The notes under the pieces are model-generated. The model saw only the letters and a list, made by a program, of their open reading frames with translations, had not been told where the DNA came from and did no database searches. This document shows positions 17,126-25,515 of a stretch of 64,000 bases of DNA, piece by piece. The stretch covers positions 806,001-870,000 of the forward strand of contig NZ_CP073638.1 of the NCBI RefSeq assembly GCF_029962485.1, given 5' to 3'. The DNA is from Burkholderia cepacia. GTDB taxonomy: Bacteria > Pseudomonadota > Gammaproteobacteria > Burkholderiales > Burkholderiaceae. Numbering within the stretch: the first letter of the stretch is position 1; each line of letters opens with the position of its first letter. Made by a program: the position numbers and the translations under genes.

Positions 17126-19702
17126 TTACTGCGACGCGCCGGTCGCGTCGGGAGTGGACGGCGCGGGAGGCTGGACCGGCGCGGCGGGCGGCGCTGCGCC
17201 GATGCCCGCGCTACTGCCGCTCGTCACGCTGGCGCTCGCTGGCGGCTGCGCGGGTTGCGGTTGCGAGGCGCCCGCCGACAAGGCGGCGGCCGATGCGGCC
17301 ACTTCGGATGCCGGTACCCACTCCTCGACGATACCGCCGGACGCGGCTTCGGGCGCCGACGTGGCCGACGCGTCCGATGCCGCGCCTTCGTCGACCTCGG
17401 GCGGGCGCTCGATTCGCTGCGTCCTGACGGACGCGGGCGCCTTCTTCGGTTCGGGCGGGAACCACGTGTCGAACAGGTCCGTCACGCGCTCGCGCAGCGA
17501 TGCGAACCAGCCGGGCGACGGCTCGGTGTCGAATTTCGCCTTCGAGTCGACGATCCGGGCACGTTGCGCGCGCTGGAAGAAATCGCCGACGATCGGCAGC
17601 GCGCTGTGCGCGCCCTGCCCCCAGTAATCGCTACGCAGCGTCACGCGGCCGTCGTCGAAGCCGACCCACGCGCCGGCAACGAGGCCCGGCTGCATCAGGA
17701 TGAACCAGCCGTCCGCGTTGTCTTGCGTCGTGCCGGTCTTGCCGGCCACGTCGCCGCGGATCCCGAAACGCGTGCGGATGCTGCCGCCGGTGCCGCGCGT
17801 GACGACGTCGCGCATCACCCCGAGCAGCGTCTTGTCGGTTTCGGCGTCGAGCGCGCGCTCGGGCGGCGCCGGCGCGTATTCGGCGAGCACCTCGCCCTGG
17901 CGGTTCTCGATGCGCGTGACCATCTGCGGCTCGACGTACAGCCCGCCGTTCGCGATCGTCGCGTACGACGCGACCATCTCCTTCAGCGTGACGGGGCTCG
18001 TGCCGAGCGCAAGCGACGGTACGCGTTCGAGCGGGCTTTCGCGCACGCCCATGTCGCGCGCGAGCCGTGCGACGGCGGCCGGCCCGACCTTCTCCATCAC
18101 CTGCGCGGTGATCCGGTTGCGCGACAGCGCGATCGCGTCGCGCAGCGTCATCGGCTTGCCGGTCGGCGGCACGTCGTCGTTCGGCCGCCAGATCTCGCCG
18201 CCCTTCAGCGGGATCTCGACCGGCTGGTCGATGAACGTGTCGTCCGGCTTCATCCCGTTCGCGAACGCGACGCCATAGACGAACGGCTTGAACGTCGAGC
18301 CCGGCTGACGTCGCGCCTGCGCGACGTGGTCGAACGGCTCGTTGGTGAAATCGCGGCTACCGACCCACGCACGGATCTGCCCATTGCGCGGATCGATCGC
18401 GAGGAAGCCGGCCTGCACGTCGGTCTTCGCCTTGCACAGCGCACGCATGAAGCCGCGGTCCGCCGCAAGCAGCTTCATCGCGGCCGCGTCGTCCTTGCCG
18501 GCATCCTGCGCGGCCTTGTACTCGGGCGACTCGCGCATGAAGGTGCGGAACACTTCGTTGTCGGTGCCGCAGCCGTCGCGGCCGCTCCACGCGTTGTTCG
18601 CGATGCCCTGCAGCTGGTTGCCCTGCAGCGTGAGCGCCTGTGTCGCCATCTGCTGCAGCCGCGAGTCGATCGTCGTGCGCACGATCAGCCCGTCCGAATA
18701 GATGTTGTAGTCGTTGCGGTCGGCCCATGCGATCAGCCACTTGCGCAACTGCTGCGCGAAGTGCGGCGCCGGCCCCGGCGGCTCCTTCTGGCGCTCGAAG
18801 TCGATGCGCAGCGGGCGGCGCTGCAATTGCGCGAACTGCGCGGGCGACAGCTTGCCGTACTTCACCATCTGGCCGAGCACCGTATTGCGCCGCTGCAGCG
18901 CGCGCTCGGGGTTCAGCACCGGGTTGTAATAGCTGTTGCCCTTCAGCATTCCGACGAGCGTCGCGCTGTCGAGCACGTCGAGTTCGTCGGCGGACTTGTC
19001 GAAATAGGTGCGCGCGGCCATCTCGACGCCGTACGCGTTGTACAGGAACGGCACCGTGTTCAGGTAGGTCTCGAGGATCTGGTCCTTGCTGTAAACCGCC
19101 TCGATCTTCAGCGCGGTAATTGCCTCCTTCACCTTGCGCGTGAGCGTCGGCGCGCGGCCGATCTCGTCCGGATACAGGTTGCGGGCGAGCTGCTGCGTGA
19201 TCGTCGAGCCGCCCTGGCGGCTGCCCGAGAAGGTATGGAGCGCGGCCGACGCCGTGCGCTTCCAGTCGAGGCCGTGATGCTCGTAGAAGCGGTGATCCTC
19301 GGTCGCGATCAGCGCGTCGACCATGTGAGGCGAGATCTGCTTGAGCGGCACCCACTCGCGGTTCGACGGCTTGAATTCGGCCAGCAGCTTGCCGTCGGCG
19401 GACAGCACTTGTGCGGGCTGGTCGACGCGCGCCTTGCGGATGTCGCCGATGCCCGGCGTGAACGGAATCAGCACGACCACGTACACCGCGAACAGCGCCG
19501 GCACGGCGGCAGCCGTGAGCAGCACGCCGCGGCGCGTCGGATGACGGACATGGTGCCACGCGGTGGCGGCGAGAGGCTTGACCCGCGCGACGGCGGCAGC
19601 CGCGACGGGTTGGGCGCGCGCGACCCATCTGGCACAGAAGGCACGCACTGACGACACGTTTCGGCGATTCACGCGGGTGGAGCTCGACTGAAAAGGGTGC
19701 AT
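17126..19702 (-). CDS. mrcA: Penicillin-binding protein 1A (bifunctional transglycosylase/transpeptidase)
   Basis: An 858-residue class A PBP that polymerises and cross-links peptidoglycan. After a cytosolic N-terminus there is one membrane anchor (VLLTAAAVPALFAVYVVVLI), then the GT51 domain with catalytic Glu in ATEDHRFYEHHG and GGSTITQQLARNLYP, and the transpeptidase domain with active Ser in PGSTFKPF, the SRN motif and KTGTTQDN. The last ~130 residues are a Pro/Ala/Ser-rich tail (PPASASVTSGSSAGIG), longer and more disordered than in typical PBP1A. The ATG at 19702 is chosen over a longer reading into the terminator region. Whether it is the main or an accessory PBP1A cannot be told here. 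Confidence 0.93.
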   Translation of the reverse strand: MHPFQSSSTRVNRRNVSSVRAFCARWVARAQPVAAAAVARVKPLAATAWHHVRHPTRRGVLLTAAAVPALFAVYVVVLIPFTPGIGDIRKARVDQPAQVLSADGKLLAEFKPSNREWVPLKQISPHMVDALIATEDHRFYEHHGLDWKRTASAALHTFSGSRQGGSTITQQLARNLYPDEIGRAPTLTRKVKEAITALKIEAVYSKDQILETYLNTVPFLYNAYGVEMAARTYFDKSADELDVLDSATLVGMLKGNSYYNPVLNPERALQRRNTVLGQMVKYGKLSPAQFAQLQRRPLRIDFERQKEPPGPAPHFAQQLRKWLIAWADRNDYNIYSDGLIVRTTIDSRLQQMATQALTLQGNQLQGIANNAWSGRDGCGTDNEVFRTFMRESPEYKAAQDAGKDDAAAMKLLAADRGFMRALCKAKTDVQAGFLAIDPRNGQIRAWVGSRDFTNEPFDHVAQARRQPGSTFKPFVYGVAFANGMKPDDTFIDQPVEIPLKGGEIWRPNDDVPPTGKPMTLRDAIALSRNRITAQVMEKVGPAAVARLARDMGVRESPLERVPSLALGTSPVTLKEMVASYATIANGGLYVEPQMVTRIENRQGEVLAEYAPAPPERALDAETDKTLLGVMRDVVTRGTGGSIRTRFGIRGDVAGKTGTTQDNADGWFILMQPGLVAGAWVGFDDGRVTLRSDYWGQGAHSALPIVGDFFQRAQRARIVDSKAKFDTEPSPGWFASLRERVTDLFDTWFPPEPKKAPASVRTQRIERPPEVDEGAASDASATSAPEAASGGIVEEWVPASEVAASAAALSAGASQPQPAQPPASASVTSGSSAGIGAAPPAAPVQPPAPSTPDATGASQ

Positions 19703-19784
19703 CGTACCAAACTCGCGCGGCCTGCCGGCCCGCGGCGGCGTTGCGCCGGCATGCACCGCATGGCCTTGCCCGCGTTTCGCACGC

Positions 19785-19821
19785 AAAAAAGGCGCGTGCC
19801 CCGTAACGGGAACGACGCGCC
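19785..19821 (-). terminator. Rho-independent terminator after the hydroxyproline dehydratase gene
   Basis: On the reverse strand a hairpin with outer arms GGCGCGT (19815-19821) and ACGCGCC (19791-19797), plus an inner CCCGTTACGGG stem, is followed by six T residues (19785-19790). It ends the transcript of the gene at 19877-20884 and separates it from PBP1A. Confidence 0.8.
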
Positions 19822-19876
19822 AAACCTGGTACTACAACCGGGAAACCGCGCGAGGGCGGCCGATCGGCGCCGCTGC

Positions 19877-20884
19877 TCAGCGCACGAGGAATCCATAAGT
19901 GAGCGGATCGCGTTCGTCGACGATCCAGTTCGCGAACCCGCAGATATGCGCGCTGCCTTCCACTTCCGGAATCACGGCCGGAATGTCGCCGACCGTCGTT
20001 TCGCGCAGCACGCGCCCCTTGAAGACCGTGCCGACGATCGATTCGTTGACGAGCGTGTCGCCGGCCGCGAGCAGCCCGCGCTGGTACAGCTGCGCGACGC
20101 GCCCGCCGGTGCCGGAGCCCGTGGGCGAACGGTCGACCTCGCGATCCGCGAACACGCAGCAGTTTGCCTGCGTCGAGCCCGGATGGCGCGGCGCGTTCGC
20201 GATGATCGTGCCGTAGATGTGGTTGATTTCCGGAATCTCCGGATGCACGACCGGGTACTTCGCGTTCGCGGCGGCCTTCACTTCCGCGCCGAACCGGATC
20301 AGTTTCTCGACGGCCGACTCGCGTACCGGCAGGTCGAACGGCGCGCCGTCGACGTAGAAATAAAACGCGCCGCCGTACGCGATGTCGCCGGTCACGGTGC
20401 CGAACGACGGCGTCTCGACCGACACGTCGCGCTGCCAGATGAACGACGGCACGTTGACGAAGCGCACCGGGCCCGCATGCTCGCCGTCCCACTTGACGAA
20501 CGCCTCGATGAAGCCGCACGGCGCGTCGATGCCGACCCGCGTTTCCGGCACCGTGCGCTGCACCCAGCCGAGCTCGACGGCGGCGGTCGACAGCGCGATC
20601 ACGCCGTGCCCGCAATGGTCGCTGTAGCCTTCGTTGTGCAGGAAGATCACGCCGAAATCGGCATTCGGCGAGACCGGCTCGGTCAGGTAGCCGCCGTACA
20701 TGTCGGCGTGGCCACGCGGTTCGAACATCAGCGCGCGGCGGATCTCGTCGGCGTTCTCCTTGAGCCACGCGCGGCGCTGGACGATCGTGTCGCCCGGCAG
20801 TCTCGGCAGCCCGCTCGTGACGATGCGGAACGCTTCGCCGCCCGTATGGACTTCGACGGTGGAAAGGGATCGGGAAATTTTCAT
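19877..20884 (-). CDS. trans-3-hydroxy-L-proline dehydratase (proline racemase family)
   Basis: A 335-residue cytosolic enzyme of the proline racemase superfamily. Racemases and hydroxyproline epimerases use two catalytic cysteines. Here the first is present (Cys91 in DHCGHG), but the second position is Thr255 (DRSPTGSGTGG instead of SPCG). This Cys-to-Thr change defines the trans-3-hydroxy-L-proline dehydratases, which form delta-1-pyrroline-2-carboxylate. A matching reductase candidate is encoded at 23197, and a periplasmic binding protein and a GntR regulator lie between. Automatic pipelines often call such genes 4-hydroxyproline epimerase; the Thr argues against that. The ATG at 20884 gives the normal family start (MKISRSLSTVEVHTGGE). 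Confidence 0.85.
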   Translation of the reverse strand: MKISRSLSTVEVHTGGEAFRIVTSGLPRLPGDTIVQRRAWLKENADEIRRALMFEPRGHADMYGGYLTEPVSPNADFGVIFLHNEGYSDHCGHGVIALSTAAVELGWVQRTVPETRVGIDAPCGFIEAFVKWDGEHAGPVRFVNVPSFIWQRDVSVETPSFGTVTGDIAYGGAFYFYVDGAPFDLPVRESAVEKLIRFGAEVKAAANAKYPVVHPEIPEINHIYGTIIANAPRHPGSTQANCCVFADREVDRSPTGSGTGGRVAQLYQRGLLAAGDTLVNESIVGTVFKGRVLRETTVGDIPAVIPEVEGSAHICGFANWIVDERDPLTYGFLVR

Positions 20885-20909
20885 GTCGAATCGGATGCGT
20901 TGAAACGAA

Positions 20910-20932
20910 GGACGGCGGTCGCGCCGCCGTCC
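20910..20932 (-). terminator. Hairpin between binding-protein and dehydratase genes
   Basis: Perfect 9-base arms (20910-20918 and 20924-20932) with a 5-base loop lie in the 69-base gap between the binding-protein gene and the dehydratase gene. On the reverse strand only a weak T-rich stretch follows. It may be an attenuating terminator or an mRNA-stabilising hairpin that lets the binding protein be made in excess. Confidence 0.5.
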
Positions 20933-20953
20933 GGTGACAGGCTGGTGTGGCGA

Positions 20954-22075
20954 TTACTTCGAATACGGCTCCGGCAGGCCGTTGCGGATCACGTAGACGG
21001 TCGTCGGCGCGCCCTTCAGGTCGCCGTTTGCGTCGAACGAATAGGTGCCCGCGACGCCCGCGTAGTTCGACTTCGCGAGTTGCGCGATCAGCTTCGCCTT
21101 GTCGGTGGTCGTGCCGGCCTTGACCATCGCGTCGGCGAGCAGCTTCATCCCGTCGTAGTAGTTGACGCCGTAGACCTGCGTATCGGTGTGATACGTGTCG
21201 TGGTACTTCTTCAGGAACTCGCGGCCGGCCGCCGTCTTCTCGAGCGCGACACCGCCCTGCGCGCAGTAGACGATCGATGCCGCGTCGCCCGCGACCTTGC
21301 CCATGTCGGCCGAGCAGATGCCGTCGCCGCCGAGCAGCTTCGCACGCAGCCCGCGCTGCTTCATCTGCTTGGCCATCGGCGCGCCTTGCGCCGCATAGCC
21401 GCCGAGGAAGATCACGTCGGGGTTGCTGGCCTTGATCTTGGTGAGAATGCCGAGGAAATCGGTGGCCGACGAGCTTGTGTATTCCTGGTCGACGATCTTG
21501 ATTCCGTTCGCCTTCGCGACGCTCATGAACTGCTCGGCGACGCCCTGCCCGTACGCGGTGCGATCGTCGATCACGGCGGCGGTCTTCGCATTCAGCGTCT
21601 TCGCGGCAAACGTGGCCATCGTGCCGCCGAGCTGTTCGTCGCTCGCGCCGATCCGGAAGATGTTCTTGAAGCCCTGCTTCGTCAGCGCCGGGTTCGACGC
21701 GACCGGCAGGATCGGCACGCCGGCAGTCGAATACACGCGCGACGCGGGAATCGCGACGCCCGAGTTGTACGGTCCGAGCACCGCGACGACGCCCTTGTCG
21801 ACGAGGTTCTGCGCGACCTGCACGCCGGCTTTCGGGTCGGCCTGGTCGTCGTCGGAAACCAGTTTGAACGTGACGGTCTTGCCGGCGACCTTGATGCCGG
21901 CCTTGTTGAGTTCGTCGACGGCGAGGCGCGCGCCGTTTTCATTGTCCTTGCCGTTCGCGGCCTGCGGGCCCGTCAGCGGCGCCGAATGGCCGATCATCAC
22001 GACTTCCTGCGCGTGGGCGGAAGTCAGCGCACCGGCGGCGATGGCCACCGAGAGCGCGGTAACGAGGTGTCGCAT
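20954..22075 (-). CDS. ABC transporter periplasmic binding protein (LivJ/LivK-like)
   Basis: A 373-residue periplasmic solute-binding protein of the branched-chain amino acid type (Peripla_BP_6). The signal peptide is MRHLVTALSVAIAAGALTSAHA, followed by QEVVMIGHSAPLTGPQAANGKDNENGARLAV, the usual first lobe. The start at 22075 gives this leader; a longer reading is rejected. No permease or ATPase genes accompany it here, so it must use a transporter encoded elsewhere. It is in line with the downstream dehydratase gene, which suggests that it captures hydroxyproline or a related amino acid. Confidence 0.9.
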   Translation of the reverse strand: MRHLVTALSVAIAAGALTSAHAQEVVMIGHSAPLTGPQAANGKDNENGARLAVDELNKAGIKVAGKTVTFKLVSDDDQADPKAGVQVAQNLVDKGVVAVLGPYNSGVAIPASRVYSTAGVPILPVASNPALTKQGFKNIFRIGASDEQLGGTMATFAAKTLNAKTAAVIDDRTAYGQGVAEQFMSVAKANGIKIVDQEYTSSSATDFLGILTKIKASNPDVIFLGGYAAQGAPMAKQMKQRGLRAKLLGGDGICSADMGKVAGDAASIVYCAQGGVALEKTAAGREFLKKYHDTYHTDTQVYGVNYYDGMKLLADAMVKAGTTTDKAKLIAQLAKSNYAGVAGTYSFDANGDLKGAPTTVYVIRNGLPEPYSK

Positions 22076-22158
22076 GATGTCTCCTGATTGGTTTTGTGTG
22101 AAACCAATGTAGGACACGCGTGGTCACCATGCAAGCAATTTCAAAATAAAATCTTCGA

Positions 22159-22182
22159 TTCTGGTCAATTTTCAGACCAGAA
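22159..22182. promoter_or_regulatory. Inverted repeat, candidate GntR operator
   Basis: The 8-base arms TTCTGGTC and GACCAGAA are separated by 8 bases, 84 bases upstream of the binding-protein start and just after the end of the gntR gene. TGGT...ACCA halves are typical of FadR-subfamily GntR operators, so autoregulation of this cluster by the adjacent regulator is plausible. Confidence 0.5.
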
Positions 22183-22196
22183 CGACGCTGACGCGG

Positions 22197-22934
22197 TCAC
22201 TTCGGCGTGATGTCGCGCCGCACACGGCGGATGTGCTGCTCGACATAGAACGCCGCCGCATCGGCGTCGCCCGACACGATCGCCTCGTAAATCAACCGGT
22301 GCTCGGACACGTAAAGCCGGATCCGGCCCGCGTCGTAGATGCCGTCGTCCTTCAGGCGTTTCCACAACGGCTGGTCCATCGTCTTCGCGACTTCGTCCGC
22401 GATCTTCACGATCAGCGCGTCGCCGGTCATCAACGCGAGCTGCCGATGGAACAGCCGGTCGCTCTCGTTCCACAGCGCGCGCTGATGCGGATCGTCGACG
22501 TCGGTGATGGTTTCCATTTGCGCCAGATAACGTTCGGCGCCGGGATCGGCCCGGCCGTGCCCGGCCGCGAGACGCGCGATCGCGGGCTCGAGGATCAACC
22601 GCACGTCGAGGGTCGACGTCGGGCTGAAATCGGCTTCGGACGCGTTGTGCGTGTCGCCGCGCTCGGCGAGCACGTCGAGCGGCGAGGCGACGACGTAGGT
22701 GCCCGAATTGCGCTTGGTGAACACGAGCCCCTCGTTCTGCAGCGCGCCGAGCGCCTCGCGCACGGCCGGCCGGCCGACCTGGAACAGCCCCGCGAGCTCG
22801 CGCTCGGACGGCAGCCGCGACTCGGCGGCATAGCGCCCCGCGCGGATCTCGTCGCGAATCTTCTCGGCTACCTGTTCGTAGATCTGCAGCGGCTTGAAAC
22901 CGCCTTCGAGCAAGTCGGGACGCGCGGACATCAT
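22197..22934 (-). CDS. GntR-family (FadR subfamily) transcriptional regulator
   Basis: A 245-residue regulator. The N-terminal winged helix (YEQVAEKIRDEIRAGRYAAESRLPSERELAGLFQVGRPAVREALGAL) is a textbook GntR domain. The all-helical C-terminal FCD effector domain follows, with SDRLFHRQLALMTGDALI and SEHRLIYEAIVSGDADAAAFYVEQHI, where FCD proteins place metal- and ligand-binding His residues. It lies between the binding-protein gene and the divergent reductase gene, so it most likely represses the hydroxyproline cluster with the substrate or an intermediate as inducer. Confidence 0.92.
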   Translation of the reverse strand: MMSARPDLLEGGFKPLQIYEQVAEKIRDEIRAGRYAAESRLPSERELAGLFQVGRPAVREALGALQNEGLVFTKRNSGTYVVASPLDVLAERGDTHNASEADFSPTSTLDVRLILEPAIARLAAGHGRADPGAERYLAQMETITDVDDPHQRALWNESDRLFHRQLALMTGDALIVKIADEVAKTMDQPLWKRLKDDGIYDAGRIRLYVSEHRLIYEAIVSGDADAAAFYVEQHIRRVRRDITPK

Positions 22935-23196
22935 CGTGTGGCTCCTGCCCGGTCGCGGGCGTGAATCTGGAATGGGTTCGCACTATACCGGAGCGCGCCG
23001 GCATCGAGGCCATGGCGGCCCTTCTGGACAGATATTAGAACCAAAACCGGCGGCGTGCTTTATTTTCTGGGTTGCAGGTGCGCCAGAAAGTGGTATAGAT
23101 TCGATCCACGCTGCCCTGTGTCACGGTATCCGGCAACCCTGTGGCGGGCGCGGCATGCGCCCGTCGTCCACGCTCACGACGCATACGACGCACACG

Positions 23197-24132
23197 ATGA
23201 CTGCCCTTTCCCCGATTCCCGTTTTCGATGCGGCCGACACGGCCGCGCTGCTCGACTACCCGGCGCTGCTCGCCACACTCAGACAAACCGTCGCCGAGTA
23301 TGCGGCGGGCGAGATTGTCAGCCCCGAGCGCCTGGTCGTGCCGCTGCAGGGCGGCGGCGTGATGCTGTCGATGCCGTCGAGCGCGCGCGACCTCGCGAGC
23401 CACAAGCTCGTGAACGTCTGCCCCGGCAACGGTGCGCGCGGGCTGCCGACGATTCTCGGCCAGGTCACCGCGTACGACGCGCACACGGGCGAGATGCGCT
23501 TCGTGCTCGACGGCCCGACGGTCACCGGACGTCGCACGGCGGCCATCACCGCGCTCGGCATCCAGGCGCTGCATGGCGCCGCGCCGCACGACATCCTGCT
23601 GATCGGCACCGGCAAGCAGGCGGCCAATCACGCGGAAGCGCTCGCGGCGATCTTCCCCGAAGCGCGCCTTCACGTGCGCGGCACGAACGCCGACAGCGCG
23701 GCCGCCTTCTGCGCGGCGAACCGCGCGCACGCGCCGCGGCTCGTGCCGCTCGACGGCGACGCGATTCCCGACGCGATCGATGTCGTCGTCACGCTGACGA
23801 CGAGCCGCACGCCCGTCTACCGGGAAGCCGCACGCGAAGGCCGGCTCGTGGTCGGCGTCGGCGCGTTCACCGCCGATGCCGCCGAAATCGACGCGAACAC
23901 GGTGCACGGCAGCCGGCTCGTCGTCGACGATCCGGCCGGCGCGCGCCACGAGGCCGGCGACCTGATCGTCGCGCAGGTCGACTGGCAGCACGTCGCGTCG
24001 CTCGCCGACGTGCTGAACGGCACCTTCACGCGCGGCGGGCCGCTGCTGTTCAAGAGCGTCGGCTGTGCCGCGTGGGATCTCGCCGCCTGCCGCACGGCGC
24101 GCGATACGCTCGCGGCGCGCAAGGCCGGCTGA
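23197..24132 (+). CDS. Ornithine cyclodeaminase/mu-crystallin family reductase, probable delta-1-pyrroline-2-carboxylate reductase
   Basis: A 311-residue NAD(P)H-dependent enzyme. Family features are the central VTGRRTAAITALGIQAL, the Rossmann glycine loop LLIGTGKQAANHAEAL and the late VDDPAGARHEAGDL. In this superfamily true ornithine cyclodeaminases are the minority. With a Thr-type 3-hydroxyproline dehydratase next door, the expected role is reduction of pyrroline-2-carboxylate to L-proline. The ATG at 23197 is used; an in-frame ATG at 23155 would add a Thr-rich leader. The gene is divergent from gntR across a 262-base region. Confidence 0.82.
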   Translation: MTALSPIPVFDAADTAALLDYPALLATLRQTVAEYAAGEIVSPERLVVPLQGGGVMLSMPSSARDLASHKLVNVCPGNGARGLPTILGQVTAYDAHTGEMRFVLDGPTVTGRRTAAITALGIQALHGAAPHDILLIGTGKQAANHAEALAAIFPEARLHVRGTNADSAAAFCAANRAHAPRLVPLDGDAIPDAIDVVVTLTTSRTPVYREAAREGRLVVGVGAFTADAAEIDANTVHGSRLVVDDPAGARHEAGDLIVAQVDWQHVASLADVLNGTFTRGGPLLFKSVGCAAWDLAACRTARDTLAARKAG

Positions 24133-24200
24133 CCGGGCGCCGAAGCCCTTCAGCCACTTACGCGGCATCGCAACATCGGAGCCGCTCCGGCGGTTTCCCG

Positions 24201-24232
24201 GACGCGTTGTAGGAAACGCCCTACAACGCGTC
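24201..24232. promoter_or_regulatory. 13-base perfect inverted repeat upstream of the REC gene
   Basis: Arms GACGCGTTGTAGG (24201-24213) and CCTACAACGCGTC (24220-24232) flank a 6-base spacer, 69 bases before the REC-only gene start. No T-tract follows, so it is more likely an operator than a terminator. It could bind a NarL-type regulator or be an RNA hairpin; identity unknown. Confidence 0.5.
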
Positions 24233-24300
24233 GAAGCGGCCTACACAAACTTCCAATTCGGCCGATTTCAATTTCGGCGGCGCAACACGATACTGCCGGC

Positions 24301-24705
24301 ATGAATGCCAGCCTGTCACCCGCCGCGCTCAGGGTGTTTCTCGTCGATCACGCCGTCGCCGTCCGGCAGCGCATCGCGCTGCTCGTCGGCGCGATCCGCG
24401 GCGTCGCCGTCGTGGGCGAAGCGGAAGACGGCCAGGACGCGTGGACGCATATCCGCAGCAGCCAGGCGGATGTCGTGATCGTCGACGTGCGGCTCGCGGA
24501 CGGCAGCGGCCTCGACCTGATCGGGATGTTGTCCAAGGTCGCGCCGCGCATCGTCACGATCGTGCTGACGAATCATTCGGCGCCGGCATTCAGAGAGGCA
24601 TGCGCGACGGCGGGAGCCGACTACTTCTTCGACAAGACCGTCGAATTCGACGCTGCATGCCGTGTCATCGAATCCCTGGTGCACGCTCGCGTGCACCGCC
24701 CCTGA
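24301..24705 (+). CDS. Single-domain response regulator (REC only)
   Basis: A 134-residue stand-alone receiver protein. The core reads LRVFLVDHAVAVRQRIALLV, the phosphorylation site is Asp62 in VIVDVRLADGSG, a conserved Thr precedes VLTNHS, and Lys112 follows in YFFDKTVEF. No output domain is present. Only 16 bases separate its stop from the FNR-type gene, so the two are co-transcribed. It may pass a signal by protein contact or act as a phosphate sink. The cognate kinase is not adjacent; the orphan-looking kinase at 9670 already has its own partner. Confidence 0.88.
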   Translation: MNASLSPAALRVFLVDHAVAVRQRIALLVGAIRGVAVVGEAEDGQDAWTHIRSSQADVVIVDVRLADGSGLDLIGMLSKVAPRIVTIVLTNHSAPAFREACATAGADYFFDKTVEFDAACRVIESLVHARVHRP

Positions 24706-24721
24706 CGAGCCGGAGTGACTT

Positions 24722-25501
24722 ATGTCCACAGCCACCGCCTGCGCCGCCGACGTCTCCGTCGTACCCCGGCCAACGATTCCGCTGCGTGCGGTCGCGCGCG
24801 CCGACGCCGCCAAACATCCGGCCGCACGCTGCTCGGCCTGCGCGATGCGCTCGATGTGCCTGCCGCCGCACCTGACGGCCGCCGAATACGGCCGTCTCGA
24901 CTCGATCATCTGCACGACCCGGCACGTTCGCCAGGGTGATGCGCTGTTTCGCATCGACGATCCGTTCCAGAGCATCTATGCGGTGCGCGCGGGTTCGTTC
25001 AAGACGGTGATGATGCATCGCGACGGCCGCGAGCATGTGACGGGCTTCCAGATCGCCGGCGAAACGCTCGGCATGGACGGCATCGGCGGCGGACAGCATT
25101 GCTGCGACGCGATCGCGCTGGAAGACAGCGTCGTGTGCATCATCCCGTTCGGCGCGCTCGAAGCGGCGTGCCGCGAGATGAAGCCGATGCAGCATTTCCT
25201 CTACCAGATGCTGAGCAGCGAGATCGTGCGCGAATCGAGCCAGATGCTGCTGCTCGGCACGATGTCGGCCGAACAGCGCGTGGCGCATTTCCTGCTGAAC
25301 CTGTCGTCCCGTTTCGAGGCGCGCGGCTATTCGGCAACCGAATTCAACCTGCGGATGACGCGCGAGGAAATCGGCTGCTATCTCGGGATGAAGCTCGAAA
25401 CCGTCAGCCGGATGTTCTCGCGGTTCCATCGCGAAGCGCTGGTCGAAACGCGCGGCAAGCGCGTACGCATCATCGACGCGCAGGCGCTCGCGCAGGTCTG
25501 A
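24722..25501 (+). CDS. FNR-type (Crp/Fnr family) oxygen-responsive regulator
   Basis: A 259-residue Crp/Fnr regulator with the features of a true oxygen sensor. N-terminal Cys37, Cys40 and Cys46 (RCSACAMRSMC, the C-x2-C-x5-C spacing of FNR) and Cys139 (DSVVCIIP) can hold a [4Fe-4S] cluster. The cyclic-nucleotide-like barrel covers about 55-175. The C-terminal helix-turn-helix contains ETVSRMFSRF, the E-xx-SR recognition motif that reads TTGAT/TTGAC half-sites. Under low oxygen it should dimerise and activate promoters such as those near 9466 and 26595. It is co-transcribed with the REC-only gene. Confidence 0.93.
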   Translation: MSTATACAADVSVVPRPTIPLRAVARADAAKHPAARCSACAMRSMCLPPHLTAAEYGRLDSIICTTRHVRQGDALFRIDDPFQSIYAVRAGSFKTVMMHRDGREHVTGFQIAGETLGMDGIGGGQHCCDAIALEDSVVCIIPFGALEAACREMKPMQHFLYQMLSSEIVRESSQMLLLGTMSAEQRVAHFLLNLSSRFEARGYSATEFNLRMTREEIGCYLGMKLETVSRMFSRFHREALVETRGKRVRIIDAQALAQV

Positions 25502-25515
25502 CGCGCGCCGCCGGA

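Noticed and set aside
17255..19651. 798-residue forward open frame opposite PBP1A
   Set aside because: Arg/Val/Asp-rich antisense shadow in GC-rich DNA; PBP1A on the other strand has all catalytic motifs.
19877..20884. 4-hydroxyproline epimerase or proline racemase
   Set aside because: The second catalytic Cys is Thr255, which does not fit an epimerase.
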